From Oscillospiraceae bacterium (GTDB lineage Bacteria > Bacillota > Clostridia > Oscillospirales > CAG-272): a DNA stretch of 64,000 nucleotides. Shown one piece after another: positions 17,367 through 26,675 of the stretch; position 1 is the first letter of the stretch; every line of letters begins with the position of its first letter. The stretch spans positions 86,567 through 150,566 of the forward strand of contig SVSR01000002.1 in the NCBI GenBank assembly GCA_015064205.1. The letters run 5' to 3'. Both the position numbers and the translations under genes were made by a program. Below the pieces are notes generated by a model, which ran no database searches, was not told where the DNA came from, and was given only the letters and a program-made list of their open reading frames with translations.

Positions 17367-18266
17367 ATGAAAAGATCCTCAAACAAGCGCTTAAATATCA
17401 TATCGGTAATACTCTTTGTTGTTATAATCATAGCCTTCTACGCTTTTTCGGGTAGCTTCAGAGACGGCGTCAATAAGCTTGTCGGCTTGCCCGTACCTTC
17501 CGTCAGTACAGAAGGCAATATAGAAATGCACGTTATTGACGTCGGACAGGGCGACTCGATTCTGATAAAAAGTGAAAAAAGCGCTCTCCTTATTGATGCC
17601 GGCCCGAACTCAAGCCAGGATAAGCTCGTTTCCTACCTCAAAGCTCAGGGCATAGACAAGCTTGACTGCCTTGTACTTACTCATCCTCACGAGGATCATA
17701 TCGGCGGCGCCGACCTTGTGCTTGAAAGCTTTATAACCGACACGGTCCTTATGCCGGACTTTCCCTCTTCAACAAAAGCTTTTGAAAATCTTCTTGATGC
17801 TATTGAGGCACGCTCGCTTAATATAACAATTCCCCGCCGGGGCGACAAATTTATTCTTGACAATGTAAACTACACCGTACTTTCTCCCTCTGAAAGCGGC
17901 TATGAAGAAACCAACGATTACAGTATCGGGCTCAAGATCGAGTTTGGCGAAACATCGTTTGTGCTCACGGGTGATGCAGAAACGCTCTCCGAGAGCGAGA
18001 TGCTTGAGCATTTCGGTGCAGATTTTCTCGGCTGCGACGTTTTCAAAGCCGCACACCACGGCTCCACAACTTCAAACTCCAAAAGGTTTATAGAAGCGCT
18101 CTCTCCCGACTACGTTGCGATCTCCTGCGGTCTTGACAACGATTACGGTCACCCTCACAAAGAGGTTCGCGAACTTTTTGAAGAACTGGGCATAACAGTC
18201 TACCGCACAGACTTTGACTCAAACATCGTTTTTGTATCAAACGGCAAAGAGGTAAGCGTAAGATAA
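17367..18266 (+). CDS. Membrane-anchored MBL-fold protein, ComEC/Rec2 C-terminal-like
   Basis: 299 residues: one N-terminal transmembrane helix (about residues 10-29), then an extracytoplasmic metallo-beta-lactamase domain. Motifs: VIDVGQGDSILI, LTHPHEDHIGG (metal ligands), LTGDAE and AAHHGST, the set found in the C-terminal domain of the DNA-uptake channel ComEC. The ComEC channel part is absent, so this is the stand-alone form common in Clostridia. Those proteins are annotated as competence-like hydrolases but are not proven to act in DNA uptake; an extracellular nuclease or phosphodiesterase is plausible. It precedes spoIIGA by 90 bases. Confidence 0.85.
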   Translation: MKRSSNKRLNIISVILFVVIIIAFYAFSGSFRDGVNKLVGLPVPSVSTEGNIEMHVIDVGQGDSILIKSEKSALLIDAGPNSSQDKLVSYLKAQGIDKLDCLVLTHPHEDHIGGADLVLESFITDTVLMPDFPSSTKAFENLLDAIEARSLNITIPRRGDKFILDNVNYTVLSPSESGYEETNDYSIGLKIEFGETSFVLTGDAETLSESEMLEHFGADFLGCDVFKAAHHGSTTSNSKRFIEALSPDYVAISCGLDNDYGHPHKEVRELFEELGITVYRTDFDSNIVFVSNGKEVSVR

Positions 18267-18296
18267 TCTTTTATAATATTTTTAATATCGGCGTAA

Positions 18297-18331
18297 TTGC
18301 GACTTTTTTCTCTCATACACGGCTGTATAAT
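18297..18331 (+). promoter_or_regulatory. Candidate spoIIG promoter with stretched spacing
   Basis: TTGCGA (18297-18302) and perfect TATAAT (18326-18331) are separated by 23 bases. The Bacillus spoIIG promoter is known for a similarly over-long (22-base) spacer that needs Spo0A~P to recruit sigma-A polymerase. I see no perfect 0A box (TGTCGAA), only a weak match overlapping the -35. Confidence 0.45.
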
Positions 18332-18356
18332 TCTAGTTAACGGCCAAAAAGGAGAG

Positions 18357-19205
18357 ATGAAGTTGACAATCTACGCCGATATTTTATTTCTCGTGAATTT
18401 AAGTCTTAACTGGTTTTCGCTTCTTCTGACTTCAAAAATAATGAAGCTGAAAAGCAAAGCATGGCGGATGCTTCTTGCCGCGTCCTGCGGTGCTCTTGCA
18501 GGTACGGCCTGCGTCTTTTTCACAAAGCCCGTGGCAACCATGATAAGCGAGGTTGCCGCAACCTTTCTTATGTGTGCTCTGTCTTTTCGTGCTTTCGGCT
18601 TTTGGGGATACATAAAAATATGCACCTGCCTTTTTGCCTCGGGTGTAACTCTCGGAGGCTCGCTAACGCTCATATATTCTTTTTTCAACCGCACAGGAAT
18701 AATGCTTCCTACACAAAGCGATCTTTCAAGCGCCGTTTTTATACTGCTTTCGCTTGCCGTGACTCTCACGGCGCTTGTATTCGAAAGGTTTTTAAACAGT
18801 TCAAAGAATACAAGACACGGCGAGATAATAATCGAATACGGCAAAAAAAGACTTTCAATGCCCTTTTTCTGCGACAGCGGTAATTTCCTTTGCGAGCCTA
18901 TAAGCGGCAGACCGGCTATTATTGTTGAAAAAGAAATGTTACACGGTCTTCTTGACGAAGATTTTCTGAATTTTGATCCGACTGTACCGGTTTTTAATAA
19001 AAATGACGATATATACAAAAAACTTCGCCTGATTCCTGCCAAAACCGTTTGCGCAAGCGGAGTCATGTCCGGATTTGTTCCCGATAAAATCACGCTTGTA
19101 TGGGAAAACGGGGCAAAGGAAGTTGATGCGGTTATCGCAATAGAAAATACTTTGCACCGAAATAAACTGCGAAAGAGCGCGATTGTGGGTCTATCTTTAT
19201 TATAA
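18357..19205 (+). CDS. spoIIGA: Sigma-E processing peptidase SpoIIGA
   Basis: 282 residues from ATG. Five hydrophobic helices fill the first half. The second half holds the aspartic-protease-like motif [12 protein letters not shown] with the catalytic Asp, the SGRPAIIVE segment and the substrate-side [12 protein letters not shown]. It cleaves the pro-sequence of sigma-E in the mother cell after a signal from the forespore. The gene immediately upstream of sigE is the diagnostic context. The Shine-Dalgarno AAGGAG lies only two bases before ATG 18357; TTG at 18363 has better spacing and gives the family-typical start [11 protein letters not shown], so the true start may be 18363. Confidence 0.92.
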   Translation: MKLTIYADILFLVNLSLNWFSLLLTSKIMKLKSKAWRMLLAASCGALAGTACVFFTKPVATMISEVAATFLMCALSFRAFGFWGYIKICTCLFASGVTLGGSLTLIYSFFNRTGIMLPTQSDLSSAVFILLSLAVTLTALVFERFLNSSKNTRHGEIIIEYGKKRLSMPFFCDSGNFLCEPISGRPAIIVEKEMLHGLLDEDFLNFDPTVPVFNKNDDIYKKLRLIPAKTVCASGVMSGFVPDKITLVWENGAKEVDAVIAIENTLHRNKLRKSAIVGLSLL

Positions 19206-19230
19206 AGCAAAACGTGAAAGGTTTAAAACA

Positions 19231-19959
19231 ATGAATAAAATATTTATGAAATTCGGATTTTTTATAACAAAGCTTTTGTCACATGTCTTTTCAAGAATTC
19301 TTCCCGACACGTCGGTAAACTATATCAACGGCGCAGATACCCTGCCTCCTCCTCTTTCGCAAGAAGAGGAATATGCCGTTATAGAAAGGCTTGCAGAGGA
19401 CTCACAAGGCGCGAGGCAGACTCTTATTGAACATAATCTGAGGCTTGTTGTTTTTATCGCAAAAAAATTTGAGAATACGGGAATAGGTATTGAAGACCTT
19501 ATATCAATCGGTACTATCGGCCTTATAAAGGCTATAAACACATTTAAAGCCGACAAAAATATAAAGCTTGCAACCTATGCATCAAGATGTATAGAAAACG
19601 AAATACTTATGTTTATAAGAAAAAACGGACAGCTTAAGGGCGAACTTTCAATAGACGAGCCGCTAAGCGTTGATTGGGACGGCAATGAGCTTTTACTTTC
19701 AGATATACTCTGCAGCGACGATGACAGTATTTTTGCCGATCTTGAAACACAAGAGGATAAAAAAATAATAAAAAGAGCGCTGATGGATCTTTCTGACAGA
19801 GAAAGAATGATAATATCTTTGAGATTCGGACTAGGGGGACTAAAAGAAAAAACGCAAAAAGAAGTTGCCGACATGCTCGGCATATCACAATCCTATATAT
19901 CCCGTCTTGAAAAGCGGATCATCTCCGATTTAAAGGAAAAACTCAAGCCTAAATACTGA
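19231..19959 (+). CDS. sigE: Sporulation sigma factor sigma-E
   Basis: 242 residues. Mother-cell-specific sigma factor made as an inactive precursor. The first ~30 residues form the hydrophobic/basic pro-sequence, followed by the processing region [18 protein letters not shown] that aligns with the Bacillus site. Region 2 ([38 protein letters not shown]) and region 4 ([23 protein letters not shown]) are near-identical to sigma-E rather than to sigma-K/F/G. ATG 19231 is preceded by GAAAGG. No sigG follows; rpmE does, from its own promoter. Confidence 0.95.
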   Translation: MNKIFMKFGFFITKLLSHVFSRILPDTSVNYINGADTLPPPLSQEEEYAVIERLAEDSQGARQTLIEHNLRLVVFIAKKFENTGIGIEDLISIGTIGLIKAINTFKADKNIKLATYASRCIENEILMFIRKNGQLKGELSIDEPLSVDWDGNELLLSDILCSDDDSIFADLETQEDKKIIKRALMDLSDRERMIISLRFGLGGLKEKTQKEVADMLGISQSYISRLEKRIISDLKEKLKPKY

Positions 19960-20005
19960 TTTTTTCGAAAAATTATAAAAAATATAAGTTTTTTTCAAAA
20001 ATCTC

Positions 20006-20034
20006 TTGCAAAAACACTTTTTTTGTGATATACT
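20006..20034 (+). promoter_or_regulatory. Sigma-A promoter for rpmE
   Basis: TTGCAA (20006-20011), 17-base spacer, TATACT (20029-20034), 40 bases before the rpmE ATG. Confidence 0.65.
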
Positions 20035-20073
20035 AAAGTGCATTGTGAATACGTATACAGTGAGGTGTTAATA

Positions 20074-20280
20074 ATGAAGGAAGGAATTCATCCTAAGTAT
20101 GAAGAAGTTACGGTAAGATGCGCTTGCGGCGAAACTGTCGTAACTAAGTCTACCAAGGGCGATATGCGAGTTGATATCTGCTCCAAGTGCCATCCCTTTT
20201 TCACAGGCAAGCAGAAATTCGTAGACAGCGGCGGACGTGTTGATAAGTTCAATCAGCGTCGCAACAAGGCTGCCAAGTAA
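20074..20280 (+). CDS. rpmE: Ribosomal protein bL31 (zinc-binding type)
   Basis: 68 residues beginning [20 protein letters not shown]. Four Cys ligands (CAC, then CSKC in [15 protein letters not shown]) mark the zinc form (C+), used when zinc is sufficient. It bridges the small and large subunits. ATG 20074 follows GTGAGGTGTTAATA. It forms a single-gene unit with its own promoter and a strong terminator just downstream. Confidence 0.97.
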   Translation: MKEGIHPKYEEVTVRCACGETVVTKSTKGDMRVDICSKCHPFFTGKQKFVDSGGRVDKFNQRRNKAAK

Positions 20281-20321
20281 TAAGCTTGCGCAATCCGCTT
20301 TAGGAAACGACACAACAGAAT

Positions 20322-20359
20322 GGTGGGCAAATGCGCTAGTGCGCTTCTGCCCACCTTTT
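20322..20359 (+). terminator. Terminator of rpmE
   Basis: Stem GGTGGGCA (20322-20329) pairs with TGCCCACC (20348-20355), with an inner GCGC/GCGC stem, followed by TTTT. It lies 41 bases after the rpmE stop. Confidence 0.85.
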
Positions 20360-20424
20360 GTATATTCACAAAAAATATCAAATTCCAAAATCTGATTATC
20401 GGTGCCATAGCACACGGAGTTTTT

Positions 20425-21720
20425 ATGGAAATAAACGAACACATACTTGAAAAAGCTGTACTTGCGGCTGTTGATCTTCCCGAAATGGATGAAGGCGAAT
20501 GCGAGCGCTCGCTTGACGAGCTTGAAAGCTTGCTCGACACGGCAGGCGGAGAAGTTTTCGCGCGCGTTATTCAGGCTAAATCAAGCCCTGATTCACGCAC
20601 CTGCCTTGGAAGCGGAAAGATAAAAGAGCTTGCTGAGCTTTGCAAAAGCAATAATATTGACGTGGTTATATTTGATAACGAACTATCACCTGCTCAGATA
20701 AGAAATATAGAAAACGAGCTTGACGACACGAGAGTTATCGACCGCTCTATGCTTATACTCGACATATTCGCAAAGCACGCGGTAACAGGCGAGGGAAAAC
20801 TGCAGGTAGAGCTTGCTCAGCTTAAATATACGGCTCCAAGACTTACGGGTAAGGGCTCGGCTCTCTCGCGTCTGGGCGGCGGTATCGGTACGAGAGGACC
20901 CGGTGAGTCCAAGCTTGAAAGCGACAGACGTCATCTCAGGCGCAGAATGGAGCAGCTTGAATATGAGATACGCGAGCTTGACAAAACACGCCTTACCCAA
21001 AGAAAGGCGCGCGAGCGCTCGGGTATAAAGAAGATAGCCATCGTGGGTTATACGAACGCAGGAAAGTCAACGCTTTTGAATGCGCTGACAGGCGCGGGCA
21101 TACTTGCCGAAAACAAGCTTTTTGCAACGCTTGACCCAACAACGCGCAAATACACTCTTCCCTGCGGCGACGAGATCCTTCTTACCGACACGGTTGGATT
21201 TATCAGACGCCTGCCTCACCATCTTATTAAAGCGTTCAAGTCAACGCTTGACGAAGCGGTGTTTGCCGATATAATAATAATTCTTATTGACCATACCGAT
21301 CCCGAGCAGGAAGAAAAAACCGAGGTTTGCGAAAAGCTTTTAAATGAGCTTGGAGCAAGCGGCAAGCCGACTTTATTCGTATATAATAAGTGCGACCTTG
21401 AAGAGGGCACGGCCGTTTTTGAAAAGGGTGACGAAAACAGGCTCTTTATATCCGCTCACACGGGTATGGGTCTTGAATCACTCGTCGGACGTATCGAAGA
21501 GATTGTACACGAGGGTAAAACAAACGAGGTCTTTATTATTCCGAACGCCAAGCAGGGCATAATTTCAAGAATGTATGAATTTATGACGATAAATGACGTT
21601 GAGTATGGCGAAGACTGCGTAAAAGTAAACGCGGTTGCCGACGCTAAGGCGCGCGGTATGTTCTCGGAGTTTTTGCAAAACAAGCCCAAAAAAGTCGGGG
21701 AGGATGAAGAATGGCTGTAA
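20425..21720 (+). CDS. hflX: GTPase HflX
   Basis: 431 residues. Ribosome-splitting GTPase that rescues stalled 70S under stress. N-terminal HflX domain (GSGKIKELAEL; LDIFAKHA), Gly-rich linker with LGGGIGTRGPGES, coiled coil, then the G domain: GYTNAGKST (G1), DTVGFIRRLP (G3), YNKCD (G4). ATG 20425 follows CACGGAGTTTTT. A 35-residue upstream in-frame extension would run into the rpmE terminator and is rejected. Overlaps the next gene by ten bases. Confidence 0.95.
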   Translation: MEINEHILEKAVLAAVDLPEMDEGECERSLDELESLLDTAGGEVFARVIQAKSSPDSRTCLGSGKIKELAELCKSNNIDVVIFDNELSPAQIRNIENELDDTRVIDRSMLILDIFAKHAVTGEGKLQVELAQLKYTAPRLTGKGSALSRLGGGIGTRGPGESKLESDRRHLRRRMEQLEYEIRELDKTRLTQRKARERSGIKKIAIVGYTNAGKSTLLNALTGAGILAENKLFATLDPTTRKYTLPCGDEILLTDTVGFIRRLPHHLIKAFKSTLDEAVFADIIIILIDHTDPEQEEKTEVCEKLLNELGASGKPTLFVYNKCDLEEGTAVFEKGDENRLFISAHTGMGLESLVGRIEEIVHEGKTNEVFIIPNAKQGIISRMYEFMTINDVEYGEDCVKVNAVADAKARGMFSEFLQNKPKKVGEDEEWL

Positions 21721-22379
21721 ATTCAAATCTGCCTGCCCAGGATACAGAAATCAGAAAATACGTTACTCTTGAAAGGGAAGCAAGCGCTGAATTTATTGAA
21801 AAAAAGTCTGTTTTTATAGGTCATGCCAAGCCTGTTAAAACCGACGAGGAAGCGCTTGAATTTGTAAAGAAGATAAAAGAAAAGTACGCCGATGCAACGC
21901 ACAACGTATACGCATACTATCTGCGTGGCGGAGCTATGGCAAGATACAGCGATGATAACGAACCGCAGGGTACGGCAGGCCCGCCCGTTCTTGAGGTTAT
22001 CAAGAAAAGCGGGTGCGACGACTGTGCTGTTGTGGTAACAAGGTATTTCGGCGGAATACTTCTTGGAGCAGGAGGGCTTGTACGCGCTTATGCAAACGCG
22101 GCGTCTCTTGCGCTTGAAGCGGCGCACATTGTAACGTATGAAGAATATTCGGTCTATACCCTCTCGTGCGACTATGGGGAATACAACAAGATAAATTTCG
22201 AGCTTGAGGGTGCGCGCGCTATAATTGATAATCTGGATTTTGCAGATAAAGTTAATATGCGCTTTGCCGTAAGAAAACCGATAGCAGATGCACTTATCAG
22301 AAAGATCGCAGAGCTTTCGGGCGGCAAACTTACCCCCGATTTTATAGAATTGCGCTTTGATGCAGAGAAAAAAGGTTAA
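21711..22379 (+). CDS. YigZ/IMPACT-family protein
   Basis: 222 residues. The UPF0029/IMPACT N-terminal domain is clear (EFIEKKSVFIGHAKPV, DATHNVYAYYL, DDNEPQGTAGPPVLEV, VVVTRYFGGILLGAGGLVRAY), followed by the smaller DUF1949 ferredoxin-like domain. Bacterial members (YigZ, YvyE) are suspected to bind RNA or ribosome-associated factors; biochemical function is not settled. It overlaps hflX by ten bases, so co-translation with a ribosome-rescue GTPase is suggestive but not proof of a joint role. Confidence 0.92.
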   Translation: MAVNSNLPAQDTEIRKYVTLEREASAEFIEKKSVFIGHAKPVKTDEEALEFVKKIKEKYADATHNVYAYYLRGGAMARYSDDNEPQGTAGPPVLEVIKKSGCDDCAVVVTRYFGGILLGAGGLVRAYANAASLALEAAHIVTYEEYSVYTLSCDYGEYNKINFELEGARAIIDNLDFADKVNMRFAVRKPIADALIRKIAELSGGKLTPDFIELRFDAEKKG

Positions 22380-22483
22380 AAACTAATATAAATTGCGTGG
22401 AAAAAGAGGGTTTTTTGATTTTTTTGCGTATATTATTAAACAGATGCTATTAAACGGACACCGGAAACGATGATGGGGGCAGT

Positions 22484-23497
22484 ATGGAAAGAGCTATACG
22501 TGACATTATTACAGAACGCGAAAGAAATAATCTTTCAAAGTACGCTTTTCTCACAGAAAACACCAAAGGGCGCGAAAAGCCGTATACTCCCTGCGATATA
22601 AGAACCGAGTTCCAGCGCGACAGAGACAAGATCATTCACTGCAAGGCGTTCAGGAGAATGATGCACAAAACGCAGGTCTTTCTCTCGCCTCTTGAAGAGC
22701 ATTACCGCACAAGACTCACTCACACGCTTGAGGTCACGCAGATTGGCAGAATAATCTGCAGAGCGCTTCTTTTAAACGAGGATCTCTGTGAGGCGGCATG
22801 CATGGGACATGACCTTGGGCATACGCCGTTCGGACATACGGGCGAGGCGGCGCTTCAGGACTGCTTTTCAAAGGATTTCACACACTATAAGCAGAGCTTA
22901 CGCGTTGTTGAGTTTCTTGAAAACAACGGCGAGGGGCTTAATCTTACCTTCGAGGTCAAGGACGGTATCGTCAATCATCAGGGCGACAATATGGCGTCAA
23001 CACTCGAGGGTGTTATAGTTAAGTTTGCAGACAGAATAGCTTATATAAATCACGACATAGACGATTCTATCCGCGCAGGAGTTTTAAATATTGAGGATAT
23101 TCCGAAAGAGATAACCGAGGTGCTTGGGCGCGGCCACTCGGAGCGCATCAACAATATGGTGCGAAGCGTCATTTCCGCAAGCTTTGACAAAAACGAAATA
23201 ACAATGGAAAAGCACGTTGCAGAGGCTACGGCAAAGCTCAGAGCATTTCTTTTTGAAAACATATATACAAATCCAAAGGTAAAGAGCGAGGACAGCAAGG
23301 CAAGAGAGCTTATTGCATTCCTTTTCGATTACTTTGTCAAGCATCCCGATAAGATGCCTGAGTTTTTTAAAAACAACATGAAAAACGAGCCTGTTGAAAG
23401 ATGCGTTTGCGATTTTATTGCAGGCATGACGGACAGGCATGCAATAGAAGTTTATAAGGAAATTTACATACCAAACGTCTGGTCAGGCGGAAAATAA
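22484..23497 (+). CDS. dgt: dNTP triphosphohydrolase (dGTPase-like HD protein)
   Basis: 337 residues. HD-domain enzyme that removes triphosphate from dNTPs. The metal-binding set is intact: RLTHTLEV (H), MGHDLGHTPFGHTGE (HD plus second H), and the later D in IAYINHDIDD. It starts the classical Clostridial dgt-dnaG-rpoD operon; dnaG follows after 22 bases. Start ATG 22484 has GGGGG at suitable spacing. Substrate preference (dGTP only versus broad dNTP) cannot be told from sequence. Confidence 0.93.
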   Translation: MERAIRDIITERERNNLSKYAFLTENTKGREKPYTPCDIRTEFQRDRDKIIHCKAFRRMMHKTQVFLSPLEEHYRTRLTHTLEVTQIGRIICRALLLNEDLCEAACMGHDLGHTPFGHTGEAALQDCFSKDFTHYKQSLRVVEFLENNGEGLNLTFEVKDGIVNHQGDNMASTLEGVIVKFADRIAYINHDIDDSIRAGVLNIEDIPKEITEVLGRGHSERINNMVRSVISASFDKNEITMEKHVAEATAKLRAFLFENIYTNPKVKSEDSKARELIAFLFDYFVKHPDKMPEFFKNNMKNEPVERCVCDFIAGMTDRHAIEVYKEIYIPNVWSGGK

Positions 23498-23519
23498 TAA
23501 ATTAAAGGAGGAAGATTTT

Positions 23520-25285
23520 ATGATTTCACCCGAAATCGTTGAAGAAATAAAATTTCGAAGCGATATTGAAGAAGTTATATCCACGTATGTTACTCTTCGT
23601 CATGCAGGGTCAAATTTCAACGGTCTTTGTCCTTTTCACAATGAAAAAACTCCGTCATTTACGGTGTTCAGAGCTTCAAAGAGCTTTTACTGCTTCGGCT
23701 GCGGAGCAGGTGGTGACGTTATAACCTTTATAATGAGAGCAGAAAATTTAACTTACGTGCAGGCGCTTGAGTTCCTTGCTAAACGCGCAGGAATAACGAT
23801 ACCACAAAGCGCAGAAGAAGAAAGGGCGGGGGTTAAGCGCGAGCGTCTTATAGCGATGAACAAGGACGCGGCAAAATTTTTCCACTCCTGTCTGAGTCAT
23901 GAAACACAGGGTTCAGTTGCACGCGAATATCTCTATAACAAGCGCCGTCTTTCACGCGCTATCGTCAAGAGATTCGGGCTTGGTTATGCTCCCGCAAGCT
24001 TTGGGGCACTGCACGACCATCTTCGCTCTTTGGGCTACACAGACGAAGAAATGGTCTCAAACTTCTTATGCGGTGTCAGCAGAAAGACGGGCAAGCCGTT
24101 TGATATGTTCAGAAACAGGATAATGTTTCCGATAATCGACACCACGGGAAATATAATAGCTTTCGGCGGACGTGTTCTTGACGATTCACACCGAAATATC
24201 TAAACTCGTCTGATACGCCGGTGTTTAAAAAGAGCCGCAATCTGTTCGCTCTTAATTTTGCGAAATCAAACGCACAGGAAAGACTGATCCTTTGCGAGGG
24301 CTACATGGACGTTATCGCCCTTCACGCGGCAGGATTTGAAAACGCCGTTGCAACGCTCGGTACGGCTATAACGGGCGAGCAGGCGCGGATAATGGCAAAA
24401 TATACGAAAAAAGTAATAATTTCATACGACAGTGACGATGCAGGTCAGAAAGCGGCGGAAAAGGCGCTCGGCCTTCTTCACGAGGTTGGCATAGACGGTC
24501 AGGTATTAAAGATCCCCGGAGCCAAAGACCCTGACGAATTTATCCGCAAGCACGGTGCAGAGGGTCAGACAAAATTCAGATATTTGCTTGACAACAGTCA
24601 GTCAAGATTTAATTTCAGGATAGAAAACATAATAAAAAAATACGACCTTGCCGTACCCGATGATAAAATAAGAGCAAGTACTGAGGTCTGCGACATGCTT
24701 GCGCAGATATATTCAAGCGTTGAAAGAGATCTTGCGTGCACGGCGGCGGCAAACAGACTCTCGGTAAGCCGCGAAAGCCTGATGGCTGATGTTGAGAGGG
24801 CGATGCGAAAAAAGAATCGCGAGCAGACGCGCGAGGTAAAGCGCTCGATATATATGAAAACGGCGGGCTTTGGCGACAGGATAAACAGAGATGCCGTCAA
24901 AAACAAAACTGCGGCGGCTGCCGAGGAAGCGATACTCGGAATGCTTCTTCTTTTCCCCGAATATACGCTTAAAATAAAACAAGGGGCCATAGCGCTTTCA
25001 GCCGACGACTTTTTCACGGCTTTCGGCAAAAAAGTTTTTGAGAAAATAACAGAGCTTACAGACGAAGTCGGCAGATTTGAGTTTGGCATGCTCGGCGAAG
25101 TATTTTCGCCCGATGAAATGGGAAGAATAACCGAGCTTCGAATAAGAAGGGAAAAGCTTTCTCTTAATTCGGAGGAGGTTTTATCTGACAGTATCAACAA
25201 ACTCAAAAATGAAGCCCCAAAAACAAACAATGGGCTTTCAGACATCGAGAACATATTAAAGCAAAAGCGCTCAGACAATAACTAA
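23520..25285 (+). pseudogene. dnaG: DNA primase DnaG, interrupted by a one-base frameshift near 24190
   Basis: Synthesises RNA primers at the fork. Frame 1 (23520-24203) encodes the CHC2 zinc domain (CPFHNEKTPSF...FYCFGCGAGGD) and the first part of the catalytic core, then stops shortly after GGRVLDDSH. The next frame picks up exactly where the family continues: reading ..CA CCG AAA TAT CTA.. gives PKYLNSSDTPVFKKSRN. The TOPRIM motifs LCEGYMDV and SYDSDDAGQ and the helicase-binding C-terminus follow, ending at 25285. Restoring one base (CAC CCG instead of CA CCG, around 24190-24192) gives one 588-residue protein of normal size. The gene is essential, so a sequencing or assembly error in a C run is the most likely cause. 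Confidence 0.9.
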
Positions 25286-25327
25286 GTGCTTTTGCGGGGA
25301 CATTTTACATATAAAAACGGAGGAATT

Positions 25328-26425
25328 ATGGAAAACCATCAGGAACTCAATCTTCAGGAGCTTATCGAAAAAGGTAAGGCAAAGGGCTCTCTTACGAGTG
25401 CCGAGATACTCGAAGCCTTCCCGGATGAAAATCTTGATATTGAAACTATCGACAAAATTTACGAGGAGCTTGAAAACAACGGAGTTGAGATAAGCTATCT
25501 CGACGAAGAGCCCGTCGACCTTGATGATATCGAGGAAGACGTAGAGCAGTACGAAAGCGCCGAGGAAATGGAAAAAATGCTCATGCAGGGCGGTCTTTCG
25601 ATAGACGACCCTGTAAGAATGTATCTCAAAGAGATCGGAAAGGTATCTCTGCTTGATGCTGAAACCGAGCAGGATCTCGCTATAAAAATGGCGCAGGGCG
25701 ACGAAGTTGCAAAGGACAAGCTTGTTGAAGCTAACTTAAGACTTGTTGTAAGCATAGCAAAAAGATACGTTGGTAAGGGAATGTTCTTCCTTGATCTTAT
25801 ACAAGAGGGCAATCTCGGACTTATGAAAGCTGTTGAAAAGTTTGATTACAGCAAAGGATACAAATTTTCAACCTACGCTACATGGTGGATACGTCAGGCA
25901 ATAACACGCGCTATCGCAGACCAGGCGAGAACCATAAGAATACCCGTTCACATGGTTGAAACGATCCACAAGGTTTCAAGATATTCAAGACAGCTTCTCC
26001 AGGAGCTCGGCCACGAGGCAACTCCCGAGGAAATAGCAGAAAAAATGAATACCACTCCCGACAAGGTACGCGAGATCATGAAGATCGCGCAGGATCCGGT
26101 ATCTCTTGAAACCCCTGTTGGCGAAGAAGAGGATACACATCTTGGCGACTTTATACAGGACGACGATTCTCCGGCGCCGGCAGAAGCGGCTTCCCACGCG
26201 CTTTTAAAGGAAGCTATTGAGGGTGTGCTTGATACGCTGACTCCCCGTGAAGCTCTTGTGCTCAAGCTGAGATTCGGTCTTATAGACGGACGTATGCGCA
26301 CTCTTGAAGAAGTTGGTAAGGAGTTCAAGATCACACGTGAGAGAATCCGTCAAATTGAAGCAAAAGCTTTGAGAAAGCTCAGACATCCCACAAGGTCAAA
26401 AAAACTCAAAGATTTTCTTGAATAA
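25328..26425 (+). CDS. rpoD: Primary RNA polymerase sigma factor (sigma-A/RpoD)
   Basis: 365 residues. Short region 1.1-like acidic N-terminus, region 1.2 ([17 protein letters not shown]), region 2 ([53 protein letters not shown]), region 3 and region 4 ([39 protein letters not shown]): the housekeeping signature. ATG 25328 follows ACGGAGGAATT. The upstream in-frame extension would start inside the dnaG end and lacks a binding site. Third gene of dgt-dnaG-rpoD. Confidence 0.97.
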   Translation: MENHQELNLQELIEKGKAKGSLTSAEILEAFPDENLDIETIDKIYEELENNGVEISYLDEEPVDLDDIEEDVEQYESAEEMEKMLMQGGLSIDDPVRMYLKEIGKVSLLDAETEQDLAIKMAQGDEVAKDKLVEANLRLVVSIAKRYVGKGMFFLDLIQEGNLGLMKAVEKFDYSKGYKFSTYATWWIRQAITRAIADQARTIRIPVHMVETIHKVSRYSRQLLQELGHEATPEEIAEKMNTTPDKVREIMKIAQDPVSLETPVGEEEDTHLGDFIQDDDSPAPAEAASHALLKEAIEGVLDTLTPREALVLKLRFGLIDGRMRTLEEVGKEFKITRERIRQIEAKALRKLRHPTRSKKLKDFLE

Positions 26426-26587
26426 AATTTACCTTTTGACTCTTTCGCACAAAAATTCTGTTTTATTTTTTAAAAAAATATCGGTCTTATTGTGATTTTT
26501 ATACAAATTAAAAAATTTGCCGTATTTTTATTTTCACAACTTTTCGCCAAGCAGTATTTTTGCTTTTAATTATGGTGAAATTCAGCC

Positions 26588-26616
26588 TTGACATTAACAG
26601 TTTTTTGTTGTAAAAT
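26588..26616 (+). promoter_or_regulatory. Promoter for the 26676 lipoprotein gene
   Basis: TTGACA (26588-26593), 17-base spacer, TAAAAT (26611-26616), overlapping a further TATAAT five bases on. Leader of about 50 bases. The rest of the gap from 26426 is AT-rich and shows nothing else I recognise. Confidence 0.65.
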
Positions 26617-26675
26617 ATAATAGTAATTTTATACAATATTATTTGCTCTGATTTCCGGGAGGTTTCTTTAAAATC

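Noticed and set aside
24190..24225. Programmed frameshift in dnaG
   Set aside because: No slippery heptamer at the break, and the repair is a single base in a C run; an error is simpler. Left open in the findings.
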